Source of the DNA: Stenomitos frigidus_A
GTDB taxonomy: Bacteria; Cyanobacteriota; Cyanobacteriia; Leptolyngbyales; Leptolyngbyaceae
Reading direction: 5' to 3'
DNA length: 64,000 nt
NCBI RefSeq assembly: GCF_963877135.1
Contig: NZ_CAWNSW010000089.1
Span: forward strand, 168,096 to 232,095
The notes under the pieces were generated by a model. It was not told the origin of the DNA, searched no databases, and saw only the letters and a program-made list of their open reading frames with translations. Each line of letters starts with the position of its first letter. Position 1 is the first letter of the stretch. Shown in pieces: positions 25,546-35,300 of the stretch. The position numbers and the translations under genes are program-made.

Positions 25546-26865
25546 TTAGAGACTCGACAGTACCGCCTGAGCTGCCTCTAGCGTAAAGTCTATGTCCTCA
25601 TCCGTATGCGCCAGTGAGGTAAAACCTGCCTCAAACTGGGATGGCGCTAGATAAACACCACGCTCCAACATGCCACGGTGGAAGCGGCTGAACTTATTCA
25701 GGTCTGACAGTTTCGCATCTTCATAGTTGTGAACGGGACCCTCAGTGAAGAAAAAGCCAAACATACCGCTAATTTGTCCACCACAGACTGCGTGTCCAGC
25801 ATCCTTAGCAAGTTTCAAAAGCTCATTGGCGAGTCGTTTGGTAACGCGATCGAGCTGCTCATACGTGCCGGGTTGCCGCAGTAGCTCCAACGTTTTGATG
25901 CCAGCTGTCATAGCTAGGGGATTGCCCGACAGTGTGCCTGCTTGATACATGGGCCCGGCTGGGGCAACCATCGCCATGATGTCTCGTCGCCCGCCATAGG
26001 CACCGACTGGTAGCCCGCCACCGATAATCTTACCGAGAGTGGTCAGATCGGGAGTAATGCCAAATTTTTCCTGCGCGCCGCCGTAAGCAATGCGGAAGCC
26101 TGTCATGACTTCATCAAAAACCAGTAGCGCACCATGCTCACGGGTAATTTCCTGCAGACCTGGCAGAAAGCCTGCATCAGGTGGGATAAAGCCTGCATTG
26201 CCCACGATCGGCTCTAAAATGACTCCGGCAATCGTACCAGGATTGGCTTCGAACAAGGCTTTGACCGCTTCCAAATTATTGAAGGGAGCCGTTAGCGTGT
26301 TGTCGGTCGTCGATTTGGGCACGCCAGGAGAATCAGGTAAGCCGAGCGTTGCTACACCTGATCCCGCTTTGACCAGGAACATGTCCGCGTGACCGTGATA
26401 GCATCCCTCGAACTTGATGATTTTCTCCCGTCCGGTAAACGCACGCATCAAGCGCAGCACTGACATGCACGCTTCTGTTCCTGAGTTGACGAAGCGTACC
26501 ATCTCAATGCTCGGAACCGCATCAATCACCATTTCTGCAAGGACATTCTCTAGGCTAGAGGGTGCGCCAAAGCTGGTGCCTTTCTCTAGCGCCTCATGCA
26601 GAGCCTTGAGGACGTCGGGGTGAGCATGACCGCAGATCGCAGGCCCCCAGGTGCCGATATAGTCGATGTAGCGATTGCCGTCAACATCCCAGGCGTAGGC
26701 ACCCTTCACGTGGTCAAAGACGATCGGCTGCCCACCGACGGACTTAAAAGCACGTACAGGGGAGCTAACACCGCCAGGCATCAGCTTTTGAGCGGCGGCA
26801 AAAATTTCTTCTGATTTGGTCGTATTCAAGCTGCTGGTAATCAAAATTGACTCCTTAACGTTCAC
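25546..26865 (-). CDS. hemL: Glutamate-1-semialdehyde 2,1-aminomutase
   Basis: HemL makes 5-aminolevulinate from glutamate-1-semialdehyde, feeding chlorophyll, heme and bilin synthesis. The protein has 439 residues. The PLP lysine lies in TLGKIIGGGLPVGAYG (about residue 279). The cofactor and substrate blocks VFDEVMTGFR and NSGTEACMSVLRL are intact, and the N-terminal PGGVSSPVRAF is diagnostic. ATG 26865 adds a short, poorly conserved head; ATGs further in are less likely. Confidence 0.96.
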   Translation of the reverse strand: MNVKESILITSSLNTTKSEEIFAAAQKLMPGGVSSPVRAFKSVGGQPIVFDHVKGAYAWDVDGNRYIDYIGTWGPAICGHAHPDVLKALHEALEKGTSFGAPSSLENVLAEMVIDAVPSIEMVRFVNSGTEACMSVLRLMRAFTGREKIIKFEGCYHGHADMFLVKAGSGVATLGLPDSPGVPKSTTDNTLTAPFNNLEAVKALFEANPGTIAGVILEPIVGNAGFIPPDAGFLPGLQEITREHGALLVFDEVMTGFRIAYGGAQEKFGITPDLTTLGKIIGGGLPVGAYGGRRDIMAMVAPAGPMYQAGTLSGNPLAMTAGIKTLELLRQPGTYEQLDRVTKRLANELLKLAKDAGHAVCGGQISGMFGFFFTEGPVHNYEDAKLSDLNKFSRFHRGMLERGVYLAPSQFEAGFTSLAHTDEDIDFTLEAAQAVLSSL

Positions 26866-26975
26866 TGGACTGGGTTTTTCACTTTAAGGAAAGGATCAGT
26901 CTAAAGAGGGTGTGCGCTTTTCCGTGGCGACTTATCATGCCATTATCCCATTTGCCACTGCACGGGCTAACGGTT

Positions 26976-27167
26976 ATGTCATATTTAACAAACCAAGATT
27001 TACCCATTGATGTGCGCGATCGTCTCTCGGAGACCTCGCAAAGCCTTTATCGGGTTGCTTTTAATTCCGCTATTCAATGGTACGGCGAGGAATCCAAAGC
27101 GCACAAGACTGCCTGGAATGCTGTTCGAAACCAAATGTTCAGTCTTAACAGTGCCATGCTGAGCTGA
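26976..27167 (+). CDS. ChaB family protein, 63 aa
   Basis: This is a small protein with the ChaB signature: MSYLTNQDLPIDVRDRLSET, then YRVAFNSAIQWYG and AHKTAWNAVRNQ. ChaB-like proteins are short and of unclear function; E. coli ChaB is linked to the ChaA cation antiporter. The frame is open from 26910, but ATG 26976 is exactly where the family begins. It converges with hslO (10 bp gap). Confidence 0.85.
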   Translation: MSYLTNQDLPIDVRDRLSETSQSLYRVAFNSAIQWYGEESKAHKTAWNAVRNQMFSLNSAMLS

Positions 27168-27177
27168 GTCTTTGCCA

Positions 27178-28083
27178 TCAACCCTGCGACGGATTCGCTT
27201 GGCGATCGTCAATTAGTTGAGCTAGTGCTTCACTGCTGGCACGATAGACGTTACCGCAGAAATCACAGATTGCTTCTGCCCCATTGTCGCAATCGATCAT
27301 ATCTTGTAGTTCTGCGGTACTGAACAGGTTGAGTGCACCGAGGGCACGATCGAACGAACAGCGGCAGTGAAACCTCACAAGCTGTACTTCCGGCAAAATT
27401 TCTAGCCCCAGATCGCCCAACAGTTGTTCGAAGATAGCGGGCAGCGTCTTGCCTTCTTGCAATAAGGGTGTAAAGCCTGAGAGCGATGAAAGACGGGATT
27501 CTAGAAGTTCCACCAAGGCATCGTCGCTAGCAGCTTTGGGCAACACTTGAATCAGCAAGCCGCCAGCCGCTGTCACGCCATCGGCTTCAACAAACACTCC
27601 CAAGACGAGTGCGGACGGGGTTTGCTCTGATGTAACCAAATAATGCGTTAAATCGTCCCCAATCTCGCCAGATACCAGCTCTACAGTGCTGGAGTAGGGG
27701 TAGCCAGACCCGACATCCCTCACGACGTAAACAAAACCCTCCTGTCCGACTGCGCCACCAACATCCAGCTTTCCCTTCGCGTTAGGCGGCAGTTCTACTG
27801 TGGGTTTATCAACATAGCCGCGCACGGTGCCATCCAAACCAGCATCGATCAAAATGCCGCCTAAGGGCCCATTGCCCCGAATGCGAATATTGACCCTCGA
27901 TTCAGCCCGTTTCATGCTTGATACCAAGAGCAGTCCGGCTGTCATCGTGCGCCCTAACGCTGCTGTAGCCACATAGGAAAGGTTGTGTCGACGTCTAGCT
28001 TCTTCGACCAGACGCGTTGTAATCGCTCCCACTGCCCGGATACCACCCCCAGCTGCAGTTGCGCGAATGAGCTGATCAGCCAT
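27178..28083 (-). CDS. hslO: 33 kDa redox-regulated chaperone Hsp33
   Basis: This cytosolic holdase is activated when its zinc thiols are oxidised. The protein has 301 residues. The C-terminal zinc cysteines are present as FHCRCSFDRA (CxC, near 240-242) and ICDFCGNVY (CxxC, near 273-276). The N-terminal half has the expected VEEARRRHNLSYVATAALGRTM block. ATG 28083 gives the standard length. Confidence 0.95.
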   Translation of the reverse strand: MADQLIRATAAGGGIRAVGAITTRLVEEARRRHNLSYVATAALGRTMTAGLLLVSSMKRAESRVNIRIRGNGPLGGILIDAGLDGTVRGYVDKPTVELPPNAKGKLDVGGAVGQEGFVYVVRDVGSGYPYSSTVELVSGEIGDDLTHYLVTSEQTPSALVLGVFVEADGVTAAGGLLIQVLPKAASDDALVELLESRLSSLSGFTPLLQEGKTLPAIFEQLLGDLGLEILPEVQLVRFHCRCSFDRALGALNLFSTAELQDMIDCDNGAEAICDFCGNVYRASSEALAQLIDDRQANPSQG

Positions 28084-28246
28084 GAAAATCCCTTACGTTT
28101 CTTAATAGTCTTCTCTATTTATTCTAAGACGCTAGAGGCTAGACGCTTGAAGAAGCCGTAGGAGCAAATAGGCAAATGCCATTTCCAGTCTCCTGCCTCT
28201 CACGTTTGGCATACTTAAGGAGTCTTCTTACGATCGCCTTTACCCA

Positions 28247-28624
28247 ATGCTTGGTATTTTTCAGCAGAGTAGCCTCCGAATTGAAGTCGCGGCTTCAGAG
28301 CAGGTTCTACGGCAGAGCTTGACTAACTCAGCCAAATTGCAGGAGTGGTTAGCGCCAGTGCGCTTGGATCGGGGGCTATCCGAGCAACTGCAGCCAGGGC
28401 TTACGTTTACTAGTTGGGTCGGACCGATCGCCATTCAGCAGTATGTTGATCAAGTGGAATCAAACAATTTACGGCTGCTGTTGAGCAAAGGCATCGATGG
28501 CTTTCATGAATGGTATTGGGGCGATGGTTGGGTACAATCTCGCTTAGAAGGGATTTCGCTCCTGCCGTTGAACCTGGCGCAAACTGGCAGTCTGCTAAGG
28601 CTCCGACAGTTTCTCTCGGAATGA
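28247..28624 (+). CDS. SRPBCC-like conserved cyanobacterial protein, 125 aa
   Basis: This soluble protein shows the rhythm of a START/SRPBCC helix-grip fold: RIEVAASEQVLRQSLTNSAKLQEWLAPVRL at the start, a central WVGPIAIQQYVDQVE strand pair, GIDGFHEWYWGDGWVQSRLEG, and a long final helix. The ligand is unknown. ATG 28247 is well placed. It precedes the thioredoxin-like gene on the same strand by 57 bp and may share its transcript. Confidence 0.72.
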   Translation: MLGIFQQSSLRIEVAASEQVLRQSLTNSAKLQEWLAPVRLDRGLSEQLQPGLTFTSWVGPIAIQQYVDQVESNNLRLLLSKGIDGFHEWYWGDGWVQSRLEGISLLPLNLAQTGSLLRLRQFLSE

Positions 28625-28681
28625 GTCGGTTTGCCTAAACATTGAAGGTATGAGCAAGCATCAAGCTTTAAGGAACTGTTA

Positions 28682-29167
28682 ATGAAATTACTTCACGCTC
28701 TAGGCATCGCAGCTACGTTGGTCGGTACAGGGTTAGCATTGGCGATCGGTCTATCACGATCAGGCCCGATCCCCAGTGATCAAGTGGGCGCGAAAGAGCC
28801 TGAAACGGCGATCGCCCAAATGACCGCTACTCAAGCCAAAGCCACTGCACCTCCAGTCACAACGACATCCAGTGCGGCGGCGATTGCGCTAGCGAAGCAT
28901 CTCAAAAGTGTAGGGGCCAAAATGTACGGAGCCTACTGGTGCCCTCACTGCCATGAGCAACTCCAGCTGTTTGGACAAAAAGCCGTGACTCAACTTCCCT
29001 ACGTTGAATGCGCTGAAGACGGTAAAAATGCACGACCTGATCTCTGCAAAGCAGCAAAGATTGAAGGCTATCCTACGTGGAAAATTAAGGGCAAGACCTA
29101 TGAGGGAGCCCAGGAGCTGACCGATCTAGCAAACGCCTCCACCTACAAGGGCTCGCGCAATTTCTAA
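28682..29167 (+). CDS. Membrane-anchored thioredoxin-like protein (LTO1/VKOR partner type)
   Basis: This 161-residue protein has an N-terminal hydrophobic anchor or signal (5-25) and a spacer of about 45 residues rich in Ala, Thr and Pro. The thioredoxin-like domain follows, with CPHC at about 84-87 (YGAYWCPHCHEQLQLFG) and YVECAEDGKNARPDLC carrying two more cysteines, then a GYPTWKI cis-Pro loop. The domain is the one usually fused behind VKOR in cyanobacterial and plastid LTO1. Here it is alone, with no VKOR fused to it. It probably takes part in disulphide formation in the periplasm or lumen. AAGGA lies ahead of ATG 28682. Confidence 0.85.
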   Translation: MKLLHALGIAATLVGTGLALAIGLSRSGPIPSDQVGAKEPETAIAQMTATQAKATAPPVTTTSSAAAIALAKHLKSVGAKMYGAYWCPHCHEQLQLFGQKAVTQLPYVECAEDGKNARPDLCKAAKIEGYPTWKIKGKTYEGAQELTDLANASTYKGSRNF

Positions 29168-29200
29168 AGGCTCTACCAATAATCTTGCCTGCCTAGAGGT

Positions 29201-30514
29201 CTAGGCCTCTGGATTGAGATTGCCCCGCACGCGGAGTCGAACCGAATCAGCATGAGAATGCAGCCCTTCGGCTTTTGCTAGAACATCGATCGCGCCTGCC
29301 ACTTTTTGTAAAGCAGCCTGGGAATATTGCACCAGGCTTGAATGCTTCATAAAGGTTTCCACGCTCAGGGCTGACGCATAGCGTGCAGAACCAGAGGTTG
29401 GCAGCGTGTGGTTGGGCCCTGCCAAATAGTCTCCCACTGCTTCAGGGGTAGAACAGCCCAGAAAAATAGCTCCGGCGTGACGAATCCGGTCCAGTAGACC
29501 CCAGGGATCAGCGATTTCTAACTCCAGATGTTCAGGGGCAAATTCGTTGGACAGGTCAGCCGCATCAGCAAGCGATTCCACGACGACAACCAGACCGTAG
29601 TGCGCGATCGCCTTTTCGGTTAACAGCCGACGAGGATGGTCAATTAACTGACGTTCAACCTCATCAACGACCTTGCGTGCCAGCACCGAATCGTCCGTCA
29701 GCAGAATTGCGGCTGCCATTTGGTCGTGTTCTGCCTGTGCCAACATGTCCGCTGCCACGTGAGCGGGGTTCGCCACTTTGTCGGCAATAATCAACACTTC
29801 TGATGGACCCGCCAGGGAATCAATACCGACGGTGCCATAAACCAGCTTCTTTGCCAACGTGACGTAGATGTTGCCAGGTCCAGTAATCACATCCACTTTA
29901 GGAATGGTTTCTGTTCCGTAGGCAAGCGCTGCGATCGCCTGTGCCCCGCCAACCCGGTAGATTTCCTCGACGCCGGCTTCTTGCGCGGCTACCAGCACTG
30001 CTGGGTGAATCGTTTTCTCAGCACCCGGCGGCGTCACCATGACGATCCGAGGGACGTTGGCTACCTTTGCAGGCACGGCATTCATGAGTACAGTGCTGGG
30101 ATAGGCAGCCTGCCCACCCGGCACATACAAGCCAGCGCAGTCAACAGGCGTGTAGCGCTTACCCAGCACCACATCGTCTTCGGCAAACTGCACCCAGCTC
30201 TTGGGCATACGCTGACGGTGGAACGCTTCGATCTGCCGACAGGCAAGCCTAATAGCATCCAACAGCTCCTTAGAGACCTGCTGATACGCCGCATCTAGCT
30301 CGGAACCGCTGACACGCAAATCTTCAGCTTTGAACGTTAGCCGATCAAATTCGGCAGTGTAATGCAGGACGGCTCGGTCTCCCTGTCGCTTCACAGCCTG
30401 AAGCACTTCCCGTACCGTCGCCTCTTTGTGAACGACCTGATCATCGTGAATGCGATCGCAAATCCGTCGCAATTCGGTTCGTGCCTCAGCCCGCTGAGTG
30501 ATGATTCGCAGCAT
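29201..30514 (-). CDS. hisD: Histidinol dehydrogenase
   Basis: HisD oxidises histidinol to histidine in two NAD steps. The protein has 437 residues. The family blocks are PGGQAAYPSTVLMNAVPA, GPGNIYVTLAKKLV, GPSEVLIIAD, LAQAEHDQMA (zinc ligands) and NEFAPEHLEL (catalytic Glu-His). It sits next to, and divergent from, rpsT, an order common in cyanobacteria. It is probably monocistronic. Confidence 0.96.
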   Translation of the reverse strand: MLRIITQRAEARTELRRICDRIHDDQVVHKEATVREVLQAVKRQGDRAVLHYTAEFDRLTFKAEDLRVSGSELDAAYQQVSKELLDAIRLACRQIEAFHRQRMPKSWVQFAEDDVVLGKRYTPVDCAGLYVPGGQAAYPSTVLMNAVPAKVANVPRIVMVTPPGAEKTIHPAVLVAAQEAGVEEIYRVGGAQAIAALAYGTETIPKVDVITGPGNIYVTLAKKLVYGTVGIDSLAGPSEVLIIADKVANPAHVAADMLAQAEHDQMAAAILLTDDSVLARKVVDEVERQLIDHPRRLLTEKAIAHYGLVVVVESLADAADLSNEFAPEHLELEIADPWGLLDRIRHAGAIFLGCSTPEAVGDYLAGPNHTLPTSGSARYASALSVETFMKHSSLVQYSQAALQKVAGAIDVLAKAEGLHSHADSVRLRVRGNLNPEA

Positions 30515-30734
30515 GGAGTAGGAATGCCAGTCTTAAGAGATTGCCTAGTGAGAACAGAAGTCAATCAGCATCGCGGAAACCGTGGATAGCGGATGCATCT
30601 GTAATCGCTACTCTAGCTTAACCTGGATTTTTTGGGGATCGCGTTATCATTAAGAGGAGATGCTATAGTTATTTGTCTAGCGTCTAGCACGTTCGTTCAA
30701 GTCATATCCAATAGAAGAGTTCTCGGGATTTACT

Positions 30735-31037
30735 GTGGCTAATATTAAGTCTGCCATTAAGCGCGTTGAAATTGCCGAACGCAATCGGCTACGGAATAAA
30801 AGCTACAAGTCAGCGGTTAAAACACTGACTAAGAAGTATCTTGCTGTGGTAAGCAAGTACGCGGCAAGCCCCAGCTCTGAGCTAGAGCAAGAAGTTCAGA
30901 AAAGTCAGGCTGCGGCGTATAGCAAGATTGATAAAGCGATCAAGCGGGGTGCACTGCATCCAAATACTGGCGCACGCAAGAAGTCGCTCATAGCGCGGGC
31001 GTTGAAGAAACATGAAGCACCCCAGTCAGTGTCTTGA
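30735..31037 (+). CDS. rpsT: 30S ribosomal protein S20
   Basis: S20 binds 16S rRNA in the body of the small subunit. The protein has 100 residues, highly basic and helical, with the standard start ANIKSAIKRVEIAERNRLRNK. The start codon is GTG 30735; S20 genes often use non-ATG starts, linked to autoregulation in enteric bacteria. A good rho-independent terminator follows (31069-31099), so most transcripts should end before tatD. Confidence 0.97.
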   Translation: MANIKSAIKRVEIAERNRLRNKSYKSAVKTLTKKYLAVVSKYAASPSSELEQEVQKSQAAAYSKIDKAIKRGALHPNTGARKKSLIARALKKHEAPQSVS

Positions 31038-31068
31038 AGATTAGATTTCGGGTTTCAGGTGTTGATTG

Positions 31069-31099
31069 ACAGCTAAGTAGTCTTGTTTAGCTGTTTTTT
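31069..31099 (+). terminator. Rho-independent terminator after rpsT
   Basis: ACAGCTAA (31069-31076) pairs with TTAGCTGT (31087-31094), and the T-run continues to 31099. Confidence 0.85.
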
Positions 31100-31129
31100 G
31101 CCCGGCCGTTAGCCCTAATTTTTACGCTC

Positions 31130-31957
31130 ATGACGCTAATTGATACTCATGTCCATATCAATTTCGACTCGTTTCAGTCAGACATTGATGCGGTTGCATC
31201 TCGTTGGCGTGAAGCTGGTGTCGTACGTCTGGTTCATTCTTGTGTTGAGCCCTCGGAGTTCCCAGTAATCCAAGCCTTGGCAGATCGCTTTCCAGAGCTT
31301 TTCTTTGCTGTGGGCTTGCATCCACTTGATGTCGAAGAAAAGTGGCTATTTACGTCTGCCGACGAGATTTCAGCTCTTGCTCAGTCTGATGCGCGAGTCG
31401 TTGCGATCGGTGAGATGGGATTGGACTTCTTTAAGGCAAGCAATTACGAGCAGCAGCAACAAGCTTTTGAAGCGCAGCTTTTGATTGCTCGGCAGCTAGA
31501 TCTTCCAGTGATTATCCACTGCCGTGACGCTGCCGAGCCGATGGCAAGCAGTCTGCAACGCTTTTGGTGTCAGCATGGTTCTGTAAGTGGTGTCATGCAC
31601 TGCTGGGGGGGGACTCCAGAAGAAACCCAATGGTTCCTCGATTTGGGCTTTTTGATTAGCTTTAGCGGGACGGTGACGTTTCCAAAGGCGACTCAAATTC
31701 ATGAGTCGGCAAAAATGGTGCCGAGCGATCGCTTGCTCATTGAGACTGATTGCCCTTTTTTGGCACCTGTGCCTAAACGCGGTAAGCGAAACGAGCCTGC
31801 TTACGTACAATACGTGGCCGAGCAAGTTGCCCAGTTGCGACAAATATCATTGGATGAGCTCGCGGTGCGAACCACCCAAAATGCTTGTAATCTGTTTCGT
31901 TTACCGAAGCCTGACCTTTCCCCTTCTGTAAGCCAGGTGCCCTTGTCGCTGTGTTGA
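31130..31957 (+). CDS. tatD: TatD family metal-dependent hydrolase/DNase
   Basis: The protein has 275 residues. The HxH of the TIM-barrel metallohydrolase is DTHVHIN (H7, H9). The other ligands are seen in AIGEMGLDF (Glu), IIHCRDA (His), MHCWGG (His) and LIETDCPFLAPVPKRGK (Asp). TatD proteins are 3'-5' DNases and DNA repair enzymes despite the Tat name. Cyanobacteria keep tatD just upstream of rpoB, as here. Confidence 0.95.
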   Translation: MTLIDTHVHINFDSFQSDIDAVASRWREAGVVRLVHSCVEPSEFPVIQALADRFPELFFAVGLHPLDVEEKWLFTSADEISALAQSDARVVAIGEMGLDFFKASNYEQQQQAFEAQLLIARQLDLPVIIHCRDAAEPMASSLQRFWCQHGSVSGVMHCWGGTPEETQWFLDLGFLISFSGTVTFPKATQIHESAKMVPSDRLLIETDCPFLAPVPKRGKRNEPAYVQYVAEQVAQLRQISLDELAVRTTQNACNLFRLPKPDLSPSVSQVPLSLC

Positions 31958-32343
31958 TAGAGAGAATCGTCCGTGGCACTGTTGACTGAGTTGCCAATTT
32001 TTGCTATTGATTAGCCCACAAAGTGAGTTTCTCTGCGCCATAATGAATGAAGGCTTGTATATTGAATGACTAATTGCTTTGATCGATCGCGCTTTCCGCT
32101 ACTGGAGTAATTGTGTTTGAGCGGATGCGCCATTACAGCTTGTTTGATGCGTTCACTGAACGATGCACGATTCGCGTTTATCAATCATCTATGGGAGACT
32201 GCCCTGAACTGTCAACCGCCGATTTAACTGAATAATTTGACTCTTGGGTTCTTGGTGGAACCCAGGCATTTTGTATTGACGTTTTTGTACAAACCACGTA
32301 AAATCTGGGATTCGCGCTGGGCGTGACCCCTTTGAGGAGACGC
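31958..32343. other. Leader and promoter region of the rpoB operon
   Basis: This 386-bp region has no credible ORF. It ends in a strong promoter (32276-32304). CTTGGGTTCTTGGTGGAACCCAGG (arms near 32242-32265) can form a GGGTTC/GAACCC hairpin just upstream of the -35 element. Confidence 0.55.
32276..32304 (+). promoter_or_regulatory. Sigma70-type promoter of rpoB-rpoC1-rpoC2
   Basis: TTGACG (32276-32281), a 17-nt spacer, and TAAAAT (32299-32304) are near consensus. The start of transcription should be near 32311, giving a leader of about 33 nt before ATG 32344. Confidence 0.75.
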
Positions 32344-35300
32344 ATGACTGAGCAGATTTATACCCCCCCCGCCTTTACGTTACCAGACCTAGTTGAAATT
32401 CAGCGGGCAAGCTTCCGTTGGTTTCTTGAAGAAGGTCTGATCGAAGAGCTCGATAGCTTCTCCCCGATTACCGACTATACGGGCAAGCTGGAGCTGCACT
32501 TCTTGGGCAAAGACTATAAGTTAAAGCGCCCCAAATATGATGTTGACGAAGCAAAGCGGCGGGACAGTACCTATGCCGTTCAAATGTATGTTCCTACTCG
32601 TCTGATCAACAAAGAGACGGGCGAAATTAAGGAGCAAGAAGTTTTTATTGGTGATTTGCCCTTAATGACCGATCGTGGCACGTTCATCATTAACGGTGCT
32701 GAGCGCGTCATCGTAAACCAGATCGTGCGTAGCCCCGGTGTTTATTACAAGTCAGAAACGGACAAGAACGGTCGCCGCACCTACAACGCCAGCTTAATTC
32801 CTAATCGGGGTGCCTGGCTTAAGTTTGAAACCGATAAGAACGACCTGGTTTGGGTTCGGATTGACAAGACGCGTAAACTGTCGGCCCAAGTCTTGCTGAA
32901 AGCGCTCGGTCTGAGCGATGGCGAAATTTTCGATGCGCTGCGCCACCCTGAATACTTTCAGAAGACGATCGAGAAAGAAGGACAGTTCGGCGAAGAAGAA
33001 GCGCTGATGGAGCTGTACCGCAAGCTGCGTCCTGGTGAGCCGCCAACGGTTTCTGGTGGGCAGCAGCTACTTGATTCTCGCTTTTTTGATCCAAAGCGCT
33101 ATGACTTGGGTAAAGTCGGTCGTTATAAGCTCAATAAGAAGCTGCGGCTGAACGTACCAGAACCCACTCGTGTATTGACAGCGCAAGATATTCTGGCGGC
33201 GATCGACTACTTGATCAACCTGGAATTTGACATCGGCAGCATCGATGACATTGACCATTTGGGTAACCGTCGCGTGCGATCAGTTGGCGAACTGCTGCAA
33301 AACCAGGTGCGGGTTGGTCTTAACCGATTGGAGCGCATTATCCGTGAGCGGATGACGGTGTCGGATGCGGAGTCCCTGACCCCCGCGTCGTTGGTCAACC
33401 CGAAGCCTCTGGTCGCAGCCATCAAGGAATTTTTTGGTTCCTCTCAGCTCTCTCAGTTCATGGATCAAACGAATCCATTGGCAGAGCTAACCCACAAGCG
33501 GCGTCTCAGCGCTCTTGGTCCGGGTGGTCTGACACGAGAACGTGCTGGCTTCGCGGTACGGGATATTCACCCCTCTCACTATGGTCGTATCTGTCCGATC
33601 GAAACGCCAGAAGGACCAAACGCAGGACTGATTGGTTCTCTCGCAACCCATGCGCGGGTAAATGCCTATGGCTTCATTGAAACACCGTTCTATCCAGTTG
33701 AAGCGGGGCGTGTCGTTAAAGATCGTCCTCCTGTTTACATGACGGCTGATGAAGAAGATGATCTACGCGTTGCAGCTGGCGACGTCACGATGGACGAAGC
33801 GGGCAATATTCTCGGCGAAACAGTGCCTGTGCGCTATCGACAAGAGTTCACCACCACAACGCGGGAAGAGGTAGATTATGTCGCTGTTTCACCCGTGCAG
33901 ATTATTTCTGTGGCGACATCGTTAATTCCGTTCTTGGAGCACGACGATGCGAACCGAGCGCTAATGGGTTCGAACATGCAACGTCAAGCGGTGCCACTCT
34001 TGCGCCCTGAGCGTCCTTTAGTTGGCACTGGCTTGGAAGCGCAAGCAGCACGCGACTCTGGGATGGTCATTGTGAGTCGTACTGATGGTGAAGTGACCTA
34101 TGTGTCCGCTGATCGGCTACAGGTACGCAATCCTGAAGGGCGCGAAATTGAGTACCAGTTACAGAAGTATCAGCGTTCTAACCAGGATACTTGCTTAAAT
34201 CAGCGTCCGATCGTGTTCGTTGGCGACAAAGTGGTGACTGGTCAGGTGCTGGCTGATGGCTCTGCAACTGAGAAAGGTGAGTTGGCACTGGGTCAAAACA
34301 TCCTGGTTGCCTACATGCCATGGGAAGGCTACAACTACGAGGATGCCATCCTGATCTGCGAACGCCTGGTTTCCAACGATACCTACACCTCGATCCACAT
34401 TGAAAAATTTGAGATTGAGGCACGCCAAACCAAGCTCGGCCCCGAAGAAATTACCCGTGAAATTCCGAACGTCGGTGAAGATTCTCTACGCCAGTTGGAC
34501 GAGACGGGCATCATTCGCATCGGTGCCTGGGTGGAAGCGGGTGATATCCTGGTCGGTAAAGTGACACCCAAGGGTGAATCTGACCAACCGCCTGAAGAAA
34601 AGTTGCTGCGTGCCATCTTTGGCGAAAAAGCGAGAGATGTGCGCGATAACTCCTTGCGTGTGCCTAACGGTGAGAAAGGTCGAGTCGTAGACGTGCGTGT
34701 GTTCACCCGCGAACAAGGAGATGAACTGCCGCCTGGAGCGAACATGGTGGTACGGGTCTACGTCGCGCAGAAGCGCAAGATTCAGGTTGGGGATAAGATG
34801 GCGGGTCGCCACGGAAACAAGGGTATTATTTCCCGCATCCTGCCGACTGAAGACATGCCTTACTTGCCGGATGGCACTCCTGTAGATATTGTGCTGAATC
34901 CTCTGGGTGTACCGTCCCGGATGAATGTAGGCCAGGTCTACGAGTGCTTGCTGGGCTGGGCTGGGGAGAATCTGGATGTGCGATTCAAAGTCGTGCCGTT
35001 TGATGAAATGCACGGGGAAGAAAAGTCGCGCGAGACGGTTCACGGCAAGCTGAATGAAGCCAGCGAGATTCTGGCAAAGGACTGGCTCTTTGACCCAGAC
35101 AATGCGGGCAAAACGCTGGTCTATGACGGGCGTACGGGTGAGGCGTTCGATCGCCCCATCACCGTTGGCAAAGCCTACATGCTGAAGCTCGTTCACCTGG
35201 TGGATGACAAGATTCACGCTCGTTCGACTGGCCCGTACTCACTGGTGACCCAGCAGCCGTTGGGTGGTAAGGCGCAGCAAGGTGGTCAGCGCTTTGGTGA

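Noticed and set aside
34486..35217. 243-codon antisense ORF inside rpoB
   Set aside because: It is a shadow frame of a highly conserved gene; no signals support expression.
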